From the NCBI GenBank assembly GCA_009177225.1, contig WFLZ01000325.1, positions 9,853 through 16,848 of the forward strand: a DNA stretch of 6,996 nucleotides, read 5' to 3'. This document shows, piece by piece, positions 1 to 6,121 of the stretch (its first letter is position 1; every line of letters starts with the position of its first letter). Source of the DNA: Clostridia bacterium (GTDB lineage: Bacteria; Bacillota; Clostridia; Oscillospirales; Ruminococcaceae). The notes beneath the pieces are model-generated. The model searched no databases. It saw only the letters and a program-made list of their open reading frames with translations, and was not told the DNA's origin. The position numbers and the translations under genes are program-made.

Positions 1-846
1 CGTGAAGTCTATCAAAAGATAAGAAACGGTGAAGATGTATCAAAAATAAAGATTTCTGATTATGGTGCTGAACTTCAGCCGTATATACAGGTAATTCTTG
101 ATTCAGATGCAAGCTACAAAAATACACTTGCTAATCTGGAAAAAGAGAAATCCAATGCGGATTTAAATCAGCAAATGGCGCAGATTCAGCTTGAGGAATA
201 TCAAGAAAACGGTACGGAACGTCAGGCGAAGTCACAGGAACTTCTGATTCAGCAGTACGCTCTTGCTTTGGAACAGATCGACTTGCAGATTTCCGACACA
301 AAAACGCAGTACAGCGCTAATGTGAATTCGCAAATTTCTCAGATCAACAGTCAGATTGACGAGATCAACAACAGTCTTGAAAAGTACAGACTGTCTAAGG
401 AATATCAGAAAATTACTGCTCCTGTCAGTGGATATGTGAACAGCATTTCTGTAAATACGATTGGCGAAACGGTTACTTCGGCAGAACAGCTTGTTACAAT
501 AGTTCCTGATAATACGCCTGTTGAAATGGTGTGTTATGTGAAGAATATGGATATTGCAGACGTTGAGATTGGTATGGAAACTGAGATCAAACTGGAGGCT
601 TATCCGTATAACAAGTATGGTACAGTTAAGGGAACAGTGAAATATATCAGTCCGAGTTCATTCAACAGCGAACAGATGGGAAGTGTTTATCTTGTCAAGC
701 TGGAGATTGCAGATGTTCCCGATGGAATTAATGTTGTTTCCGGACTTTCGGGAAGTGTGGAAATCAAGACTGATAAACGGACTGTTATGGAGTATTTCCT
801 TGATCCGATTATGAAAGGATTTGGGGAGAGTTTAAAGGAGAAATAA
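1..846 (+). CDS. HlyD-family secretion adaptor (membrane fusion protein), 5'-truncated by window edge
   Basis: The reading frame is open from base 1 to the TAA at 844-846, so 281 codons of the C-terminal part are visible and the N-terminal membrane anchor lies outside. Seen in order (numbering from base 1): a long Gln/Glu-rich helical stretch at about residues 36-130 with heptad-like repeats (QISQINSQIDEINNSLEK) that fits the coiled-coil hairpin; the second half of a lipoyl/barrel-sandwich domain starting ITAPVSGYV at about 138-146; then a beta-barrel-like region to about 260; and a C-terminal tail (EYFLDPIMKGFGESLKE). Known of the family: HlyD-type adaptors couple an inner-membrane ABC exporter to substrate export, and in Firmicutes they usually serve bacteriocin or peptide ABC transporters. 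I infer that the transporter gene is upstream. The internal ATG at 175 is not the start, because it falls inside the coiled coil. The family call is firm; the substrate is unknown. Confidence 0.9.
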   Translation, partial: REVYQKIRNGEDVSKIKISDYGAELQPYIQVILDSDASYKNTLANLEKEKSNADLNQQMAQIQLEEYQENGTERQAKSQELLIQQYALALEQIDLQISDTKTQYSANVNSQISQINSQIDEINNSLEKYRLSKEYQKITAPVSGYVNSISVNTIGETVTSAEQLVTIVPDNTPVEMVCYVKNMDIADVEIGMETEIKLEAYPYNKYGTVKGTVKYISPSSFNSEQMGSVYLVKLEIADVPDGINVVSGLSGSVEIKTDKRTVMEYFLDPIMKGFGESLKEK

Positions 847-862
847 ACTGATATTGGTTAAG

Positions 863-869
863 AAAGGTG
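863..869 (+). promoter_or_regulatory. Ribosome binding site deciding the start at 875
   Basis: AAAGGTG lies 5 bases upstream of the ATG at 875. The in-frame TTG at 854, 8 bases after the preceding stop codon, has no such motif before it. This favours ATG 875 as the start of the next gene. Confidence 0.6.
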
Positions 870-874
870 TTTTT

Positions 875-1507
875 ATGGCTAAATTGAGAAATGAGAATCT
901 TAAGTATTTGCTTAATGATATGCGAAAAAAGGAATGGACAATTGATTCTTTCCCATTTGAATACAACAAACATAAAACTATAGTGATACTTACATTGTAT
1001 ACAGATAAGGAAAAGAAGCCAAATGAATATGCATTAGCAAAGGTTAAATTTGTGCGCTATAATAATACAAACGATTATATTAACGCTTATATTGATTTTT
1101 TCGAGGTTCATTTCGAGAATACAATGAGATTTGTTGAGTTTTTCGGTATTCAAAATAAAAATGCCAACCGCGACTTGTTCCTTGATTTTGCTTCTTTCTT
1201 TGCGCCATTCATCCCAAAAGAGAAGGTAATTATCAAACAAGATGAGAATGAGCGTTTAATTCTTGGAGGACATACGGAAGGAAATGATCCAAATGCAATT
1301 TATTGTTATGATGTAAGGCGAAGTGGATTGAATAAAGATGGGAATCCAAAACATAGAAGACCTGAAAACAGTAACAAGGCTCAAATTCTTCGTCCTAATC
1401 TATACGAAATGTACAAAGATGATACTACTTTAAGCTTTTACTTCTGCAATGATCCATTTAGAGAATTAAGAGATGAAGAAATTATGTTCAATGTCGCTAA
1501 AAGATGA
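875..1507 (+). CDS. Hypothetical protein, possibly DUF6037-like
   Basis: This 210-residue soluble protein has no signal peptide or membrane segment that I can see. It starts MAKLRNENLKYLLNDM and is rich in charged and aromatic residues. Notable stretches are FFEVHFENTMRFVEFFGIQ and DLFLDFASFFAPFIPKEK in the middle, and a C-terminal part with YCYDVRRSG, a basic segment KHRRPENSNKAQ, and RPNLYEMYKDDTTLSFYFC. The arrangement (helical N-terminus, an aromatic 'DF..FF' segment, then a basic loop and a final LYEMYKD-like helix) reminds me of DUF6037 proteins. That is recall, not a search, and I assign no function. The start is ATG 875 because of the AAAGGTG site; TTG 854 would add seven residues. 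It follows the HlyD gene by 28 bp and could be co-transcribed with it. Base composition looks more A/T-rich than in the HlyD gene, hinting at a separate origin. Confidence 0.8.
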   Translation: MAKLRNENLKYLLNDMRKKEWTIDSFPFEYNKHKTIVILTLYTDKEKKPNEYALAKVKFVRYNNTNDYINAYIDFFEVHFENTMRFVEFFGIQNKNANRDLFLDFASFFAPFIPKEKVIIKQDENERLILGGHTEGNDPNAIYCYDVRRSGLNKDGNPKHRRPENSNKAQILRPNLYEMYKDDTTLSFYFCNDPFRELRDEEIMFNVAKR

Positions 1508-1522
1508 TGATTAAACAAGAAT

Positions 1523-1563
1523 GTGCAGATACATTTTTAATAAAATGCTGTTTGCACTTTATT
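1523..1563 (+). terminator. Weak terminator-like two-tier hairpin
   Basis: Outer arms GTGCA (1523-1527) and TGCAC (1553-1557) enclose inner arms CATTTT (1532-1537) and AAAATG (1542-1547) around a TAAT loop, with an unpaired internal loop between the tiers. TTTATT follows directly. It lies 16 bases after the stop of the hypothetical gene, where a terminator is expected. The stem is AT-rich and interrupted, so the call is tentative. Confidence 0.4.
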
Positions 1564-1641
1564 CAAAACTGGCATTAATATGCATTTTATACCAAAAAAC
1601 TATACCATTCGTACCGTAACTCGTTTTTTGGACATTTTTTG

Positions 1642-1650
1642 TGATATAAT
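1642..1650 (+). promoter_or_regulatory. Extended -10 promoter-like box
   Basis: TGATATAAT matches the extended -10 consensus TGnTATAAT exactly and sits behind a T-rich tract. A TTGGACA at 1628-1634 is too close (11 bases) to serve as a -35 element, so any promoter would depend on the extended -10. It points into the group II intron-like sequence about 10 bases downstream. Confidence 0.4.
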
Positions 1651-2215
1651 GAACAGAGATGTATGAGTTGTGAAAACAGAAAAAGAAACTGTTTCCTACT
1701 GATTTCTGAAACAATCTTTGTAAATTGATAGAACAAAGCAGGAAAAGTCAGTTGGGTAAAAAGTAGCCAACTGGCAGTGCCGAGTCCTTGGGGGAAAACT
1801 GGTAACATAAGCCCTAAGCGTATGACATGGAGCAACAGATCCGTAACACAAGTGAAGTGATTGAGCCGAGAAATTATTGAAAGCGAGGAAAGATCGATAC
1901 GCTTTGTACCGTAGCAGACAACATTTCATTAACCACAAAAGGCAAGGTTAATGAAACATCACTCGGTTCGAGAGCATGGTGAGTTATCAAAACAGCTGAG
2001 ATCTAGATGTATCTAGAAAGAGTAGACAAAATTAAGCGATGTGTGAATCGCAAGACGTTTCAATGTACGGCAGGAAGTCCGATGTCATCATAGTACAAGA
2101 GAAGTTTGTCAACATAAGCAAATGAAGGGAAGAGTGACACATCTTACAGCTCTGAATGGAATGAATGAAGTTGCTGTGCGGACACGTAGAGCCGAGAACA
2201 TGTCGAGTGGACTGT

Positions 2216-2260
2216 TCAGAATAGATGCAGAAATGCGTTAATAGCACAAGTATGGTTCTG
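2216..2260 (+). ncRNA. Group II intron domain V-like element with altered 5' strand
   Basis: The 3' strand, including TATGGTTCTG, looks intact. It would need a partner close to CAGAACCATA. The bases before the hairpin read CAGAATAGATGC then AGAAATGCG, so only CAGAA pairs with TTCTG, and the usual AGC catalytic triad of the 5' strand is not seen. The junction may be where the intron's ORF was deleted. Confidence 0.45.
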
Positions 2261-2266
2261 TGAGGG

Positions 2267-2292
2267 GGATGGGGAGTAATCCACATCTGTAT
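2267..2292 (+). ncRNA. Group II intron domain VI-like hairpin and 3' end
   Basis: G2268-G2271 pairs with C2284-C2287, A2283 is bulged, and G2272-G2273 pairs with C2281-C2282 around a loop AGTAA. A bulged adenosine 7-8 nt from the intron end is the hallmark branch point of domain VI. The likely 3' splice site follows the AT at 2291-2292. Confidence 0.55.
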
Positions 2293-2304
2293 AAAACAAT
2301 TGAT

Positions 2305-2316
2305 TATTGCGCAATA
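2305..2316. repeat. 12-bp perfect palindrome
   Basis: TATTGCGCAATA is its own reverse complement and lies 13 bases after the proposed intron end. It could be a protein-binding site or part of the intron target (3' exon). There is no further support. Confidence 0.3.
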
Positions 2317-2356
2317 TACAAACACCTATTTTGCTTTTTTTGCAATCATACAAATA

Positions 2357-2388
2357 TTATAAAATTCGCTCGAATTTTATAACTTTTT
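2357..2388 (+). terminator. Perfect 12-bp inverted repeat followed by T-run; terminator-like
   Basis: Arms TTATAAAATTCG (2357-2368) and CGAATTTTATAA (2371-2382) pair without mismatch around only two central bases (CT), followed by CTTTTT. As RNA it forms a hairpin ending in U residues, like an intrinsic terminator, though the stem has only 2 G/C pairs in each arm. With a 2-nt centre it could equally be a DNA operator for a dimeric regulator. There is no gene immediately upstream, only the intron-like RNA. Confidence 0.45.
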
Positions 2389-2771
2389 GGTGGTGAAAAT
2401 GATTATATATATTAGAGACGTTCAAAATCTTGATTTTGGACAAGCGTTCTCAAATTAAGATAATTGTATATTATCAAAAACAACTGCTTGCAATACAAGT
2501 AACCTAAGATATAGTTACATAAATCCGTATTATATATAGAAATATGGATTGAATGAATCTTGCGAGTGGAAAAGTTTCTGAACTCTAAAAACACCCAAAA
2601 TGTTGCAGAAATTATGGATAGTTACTAAAGTTATCTGCTTGAATACGTTAGCATTTTTATATATTTATTTTCCACTTTTTTCTTCATTATTTCAAGAATA
2701 ATGAGAAAGCAATCGCAATTAGTTGCAGGTATAAAATGACTTATAAATCTGAATAATAATAGGAGTGGGCA
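2389..2771. other. AT-rich intergenic region, no convincing gene
   Basis: No credible long frame is seen on either strand. One micro-ORF at 2399-2458 (19 codons, MIIYIRDVQNLDFGQAFSN) is preceded by GGTGGTG. Its frame continues past the TAA without another stop until about 2540, so a decayed gene is possible but unsupported. Hairpins include GTAAC/GTTAC (about 2499-2518) and AATCCGTAT/ATATGGATT (2522-2530 with 2542-2550, one G-U pair). The promoter of the membrane protein gene should lie near the 3' end; TATAAA at 2730-2735 is a possible -10 without a matching -35. Confidence 0.5.
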
Positions 2772-3383
2772 ATGTTAAAAATATTAGAAACTATTTGGGC
2801 GTTTATGCTTACAATTGATCCTAGAGAAATAGTGTATGCTGCTGTTGGCGCATTTTTAGGTTTTTGGCTTGCAATAAAAGGTGATAATTCCCAAGAAAAG
2901 AAAAAAGAAACCGAAAATGCAATGCAATGTATCCGTGAACTGGTTAATGAACTGAATACAATTAAAGGGCAGCTAAAGGATTCAAGTTTTAATACCAACA
3001 CAAAATGCTACATAGATCCATTGAAAACGCCTGTTTGGAACGGCTTGATAAGTTCGAATGGTATTCAGTTACTTTCAAAGCAAAAGCAAAAGATGGAATC
3101 AAAAGGCAAAAGTGTGGTATGGTATAAACAGCTCTTTGAGATGTACGGACAAATCAAAGAATTTAATATGTGGTGTAATTTGTTTTCTGAACAAGTTTTT
3201 TACGCATCAATATTAACTGGGAATAATAACGGAGAAAAAATAGCTGAGAAATTAAAAGCGATTACTTCTACGCTTGATATTCTAAAGATAAAATTATTAC
3301 AAGAAACTGCTGACATAGGTAGTAATCCAAACGAAACAAGTCTAGAAGAGTTGATTGGTGAATTGAAAAGAGTACTAAAATAA
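2772..3383 (+). CDS. Small single-pass membrane protein with helical cytosolic part; putative partner or effector of the NACHT protein
   Basis: The protein has 203 residues. ATG 2772 is chosen because AGGAG (2761-2765) lies 6 bases upstream. One hydrophobic segment at about residues 19-35 (EIVYAAVGAFLGFWLAI) contains a GxxxG motif (G26, G30), a common helix-helix packing signal. It is followed by a highly charged linker (KGDNSQEKKKETEN) that by the positive-inside rule places the C-terminus in the cytosol. Residues 42-70 look coiled-coil, and the rest is predicted helical, with PVWNGLISSNGIQLL at about 87-101 and WYKQLFEMYGQIKEFNMWCN at about 117-136. I do not recognise a named family; the 'P-x-W-x-x-L-I-x-x-x-G' pattern followed by a 'Y-x-x-I-x-x-x-N' helix recurs, as I recall, in small membrane proteins of accessory regions. 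It lies 19 bp upstream of the NACHT gene on the same strand, so co-transcription is likely. The role as membrane effector or anchor is inference from context. Confidence 0.85.
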   Translation: MLKILETIWAFMLTIDPREIVYAAVGAFLGFWLAIKGDNSQEKKKETENAMQCIRELVNELNTIKGQLKDSSFNTNTKCYIDPLKTPVWNGLISSNGIQLLSKQKQKMESKGKSVVWYKQLFEMYGQIKEFNMWCNLFSEQVFYASILTGNNNGEKIAEKLKAITSTLDILKIKLLQETADIGSNPNETSLEELIGELKRVLK

Positions 3384-3402
3384 TAGAAAGTGGTGGTTTG
3401 TG

Positions 3403-6111
3403 ATGCCGGAAGGAATCACTATATTTGGTCCGAGCGGAAATAGAGACACAGAGTTTTTTGAAAAAATAAACACAATAAAAAATTGTTCGATTCAGTTTTC
3501 GCAAGTACGAGTTCTAAATGTTACTCAACGCTATACGGTTAGGGATGTGGACGAGATTTATGTTGACTTAGAATGCGAGCCTTTCGAATTTAATACTTTG
3601 GGATACGACTCTTCATTTAAAAGCGTTGTACCGTGTTTGTCTTGTATTAATTATCATAGTATTGAGGCGAGTTTGTCTAAGAATGTTGTTATACTAGGTT
3701 TACCAGGTGCCGGAAAGACCACATTACTGAAAAAGGTATTTAAGGAATATTGTAAAACAGAAAATGTTCTCCCTATATATGTAGAATTAAAACAAGAGGA
3801 TAAGAGAGGACGATTTTCGATTTTATGGAGTCATGGACAAAATGTATCCGAAACAAGCATTCGCAAATACTTAATTAAGTATTTTGAACCGTTGGGCGTA
3901 AGCGCAGATGACGATTTTTTTGATTACATCCAGAGGAAGCACATAAGGATAGTGTTTTTTTGTGATGGATTAGATGAAATAAGCAGGGAGCAATATGAAT
4001 CGTTTACAAGAACTGCTCAAGCACTAAGTATATATGAAAACTATAGGCTGATAATTTCATCTAGACAAGTTGGATTTAAAAAGAGTGATTATTCTGATGA
4101 AGAATTCACTCTCTATAGCTTGATGGATTTTGATGAAAATAAACAAGAAGAGTTTATCGAAAGATATTTTAGAACTATTCTATCTAATGAAGAAGCCGAT
4201 CGAAGTACGCTTGATAAACGCAAGAAAAAACTAATTCGTAGTCTTGATAATGCATCAATACAAAGAATGGCAAAAAGCCCTGTCCTCTTATCACTCTTAT
4301 GTGTAACACCATCAGTTTCAAGTATTAATAACAAAGCGGAATTATTCCATAATGCGATTCAAGTCCTTCTAAACAGCAGAATGAACGGAAGAGCAACTAG
4401 CGTAACTGCGGTTAGCGAGCGCCAGTTGTTGATTGATTTTCTAAAAGAAGTCGCTGTCATTTTCTTCAAACTGGATAAGGCAGAAAATTTCGATATAAAA
4501 GAATTAGAATTCTATGCAGAAAGAAGTTTTTCACGAAAAGATGCAGCTGTTCAGGTTTGGGTAAAAGAAAATTATTTAAATTGTGGACTTTTTGACAAAA
4601 TTGATGATGATATAGACGGAAACACATATAAATTCGCTCATCGTACAATATGGGAATATTTAGTTGCAGATGGTATGGCGAGTCTGGGAAGAGATAAGAA
4701 TGAAATCTATAATCGTGCTAATATGGGAGTTTGGGAAGAGCCTATTAAGATGTGGCTACCTATTATTTGCCAAAAAAGCGATAGTAATAGATCTGAAATC
4801 TTCAAGGAATTGTGGAAAAGAAATAAGGCTCTGACGCTTAGCTGCATGAGCGAATTTGATCCTTTCCCACAAGATGACTTTTCAAATCTATATGGTAGCC
4901 TAACAAAACGTGATAAACTTAGGCTTATTGCAACATTGAGAGATAGTTATATTAACCCTTCATCGGATTATAGAAAGCAAGCTATCAACACGATAAAAGA
5001 GACATTAACACTTATTCATAGAGTCGAGAAGGATTGTGAGGTGATATATAATTATATAACTTTTTTAGATGAATTCAGTTCTGAAAGAACATTTGCTGAT
5101 CTGTTATATAATTTCATGGACTATAAAAATTTAAAAAAACGGATTGAAAGAATGTCTGCATGTGGATTACAATTTGTTCATATTCCAGCAGGAACATACA
5201 TAATGGGAAGAGAAAAAATGGAGGGCGAAGAACTTGGAGAAAATGCATCTCGAAATAGATTAATTGTTGATGAGGAAGAAACACCAGCTCATAAAGTGAG
5301 AATATCAAAGGCTTTTTTAATTTCTCAGACACTTATTACACGAGAGATGTTTTATGACTGCGGTTTTCCGTATATTTTTCTAAAACATGATGGTACTCCA
5401 ATGTATAAGAATAACCCATATTCATCTTATGACACTCAACCAGCCAATTATATTACTTGGTATGAGGCTATGGTGTTTGCAAAATGGATGGGATGTACTT
5501 TGCCTACTGAAGCGGAATGGGAATATGCATGTAGAAGTTCAGGGAATGATACTATATGTATGACCGACCAAATTGCGGTATTAAAGGAGTATCTTGATCA
5601 GAAGTGCTGCTATGCATCCAATTCATCAAATAGAACAAGAACAGTTTTACCTTTATTACAACAGCATATGAACAATTGTGGTTTAATTGATATGCTAGGA
5701 AACCTGCGGGAATGGTGTCTGGACTGGTACAGTGATGATTTCTACAAAAAATGTGATGTTAGAAATTATCCCACCTTTGAATCGGACATTAATGGTCAAG
5801 AAACAGTAACATATTTTTATGATGAATGTGACCGCATTATAAGATCGCAGGAAGAAGTATCAATAGATGTTGAAACTTTTACTTTTGACAAGTTCGGCTA
5901 CTGTATTGACCCATGTAAAAGACATGTTGCGGACTTTGAATCAAAAAGTCTCAGAGGTGGATGTTTTGATTGGAGCATTTCCAATTTAAGACCCACATAT
6001 AGAAATCATAATCCTGCTATCAACATTTATAAGGTTAATGGGTTTAGAATAGTGTACAAGTTTTCTGAAAAAAAAGAAATAAGCAATGCATATATGCATT
6101 TAACTGTCTAA
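3403..6111 (+). CDS. NACHT (STAND) NTPase with C-terminal FGE-sulfatase/C-type-lectin-fold domain; putative phage-defence or conflict sensor
   Basis: The protein has 902 residues. Start: ATG 3403 with GGTGG (3392-3396) six bases upstream; an overlapping GTG at 3400 would add one residue. NACHT core: Walker A GLPGAGKTT (99-107), Walker B IVFFCDGLDE (183-192, with the acidic D188, D191, E192), sensor-1-like IISSRQ with R221, helical MAKSPVLLSLLC (289-300) and winged-helix-like FAHRTIWEYLVAD (411-423), all typical of NACHT ATPases. About 95 residues precede Walker A, including the usual IYVDLE-type lead-in, so no N-terminal effector domain is visible. Residues about 425-585 look all-helical. From about 587 comes an FGE-like domain: HIPAGTYIMG (593-602), LPTEAEWEYA (700-709), LGNLREWCLDWY (to 776), LRGG (850-853) and NGFRIV (879-884). 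The positions of the two FGE catalytic cysteines appear to hold W857 and L862, suggesting a binding fold. A long unusual segment lies between 777 and 849. Known: NACHT proteins oligomerise on sensing a trigger. Inferred: this is the sensor/switch working with the upstream membrane protein. Confidence 0.93.
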   Translation: MPEGITIFGPSGNRDTEFFEKINTIKNCSIQFSQVRVLNVTQRYTVRDVDEIYVDLECEPFEFNTLGYDSSFKSVVPCLSCINYHSIEASLSKNVVILGLPGAGKTTLLKKVFKEYCKTENVLPIYVELKQEDKRGRFSILWSHGQNVSETSIRKYLIKYFEPLGVSADDDFFDYIQRKHIRIVFFCDGLDEISREQYESFTRTAQALSIYENYRLIISSRQVGFKKSDYSDEEFTLYSLMDFDENKQEEFIERYFRTILSNEEADRSTLDKRKKKLIRSLDNASIQRMAKSPVLLSLLCVTPSVSSINNKAELFHNAIQVLLNSRMNGRATSVTAVSERQLLIDFLKEVAVIFFKLDKAENFDIKELEFYAERSFSRKDAAVQVWVKENYLNCGLFDKIDDDIDGNTYKFAHRTIWEYLVADGMASLGRDKNEIYNRANMGVWEEPIKMWLPIICQKSDSNRSEIFKELWKRNKALTLSCMSEFDPFPQDDFSNLYGSLTKRDKLRLIATLRDSYINPSSDYRKQAINTIKETLTLIHRVEKDCEVIYNYITFLDEFSSERTFADLLYNFMDYKNLKKRIERMSACGLQFVHIPAGTYIMGREKMEGEELGENASRNRLIVDEEETPAHKVRISKAFLISQTLITREMFYDCGFPYIFLKHDGTPMYKNNPYSSYDTQPANYITWYEAMVFAKWMGCTLPTEAEWEYACRSSGNDTICMTDQIAVLKEYLDQKCCYASNSSNRTRTVLPLLQQHMNNCGLIDMLGNLREWCLDWYSDDFYKKCDVRNYPTFESDINGQETVTYFYDECDRIIRSQEEVSIDVETFTFDKFGYCIDPCKRHVADFESKSLRGGCFDWSISNLRPTYRNHNPAINIYKVNGFRIVYKFSEKKEISNAYMHLTV

Positions 6112-6116
6112 GGAGG
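6110..6116 (+). promoter_or_regulatory. Strong ribosome binding site overlapping the NACHT stop codon
   Basis: AAGGAGG shares its first two bases with the TAA stop at 6109-6111 and stands five bases before ATG 6122. This suggests translation of the two genes is coupled on one transcript. No terminator or promoter fits between them. Confidence 0.8.
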
Positions 6117-6121
6117 ATTTT

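Larger units (their letters stand above)
1661..2292 (+). mobile_element. ORF-less, probably degenerate group II intron (ribozyme RNA)
   Basis: This stretch of about 630 bp has no coding frame but much RNA-like structure. Stems seen include CTTTGT/ACAAAG (1716-1738), CAGTTGG/CCAACTG (1749-1773), an 11-bp perfect stem (1924-1934 with 1946-1956), TCTAGAT/ATCTAGA (2002-2017) and GCGAT/ATCGC (2036-2051). Motifs resembling bacterial group II domain I and III are GAGAGCATGGTGAGTTATC, ATAGTACAAGAGAAGT and GTAGAGCCGAGAAC. The 3' end carries a domain V-like 3' strand (GCGTTAATAGCACAAG followed by TATGGTTCTG) and a domain VI-like hairpin with bulged A at 2283. No reverse transcriptase/maturase ORF is present where domain IV should carry it. 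The 3' boundary is set about 9 nt after the bulged A; the 5' boundary is uncertain because no clean GUGYG is present (GTATG at 1661 is nearest, GTGAA at 1670 is an alternative). The assignment rests on motif recall rather than a covariance model. Confidence 0.75.

Noticed and set aside
854..874. TTG start at 854 for the hypothetical gene
   Set aside because: It has no ribosome binding site in front, whereas ATG 875 has AAAGGTG at good spacing.
1034..1240. Minus-strand frame opposite the hypothetical gene
   Set aside because: It is fully overlapped by a better-supported + strand gene with a ribosome binding site, and its translation has no recognisable domain.
1628..1634. TTGGACA as a -35 box paired with TATAAT at 1645
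   Set aside because: The spacing is 11 bases, well short of the usual 16-18.
1587..2325. Minus-strand frames across the intron-like region
   Set aside because: The translations are Cys/His/Phe-rich with no family resemblance, and the DNA is better explained as structured RNA on the + strand.
2399..2458. 19-codon ORF as a real gene or toxin
   Set aside because: It is too short, has no hydrophobic or toxin-like pattern, and only a mediocre GGTGGTG site; mentioned only as part of the intergenic region.
3400..3402. GTG at 3400 as start of the NACHT gene
   Set aside because: It would stand only three bases from GGTGG; the ATG at 3403 has a 6-base spacing and is the stronger start codon. The difference is one residue.
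5161..6075. Active sulfatase-modifying enzyme
   Set aside because: The two catalytic cysteine positions appear to be W857 and L862, no sulfatase gene is in the window, and the domain is fused to a NACHT ATPase.
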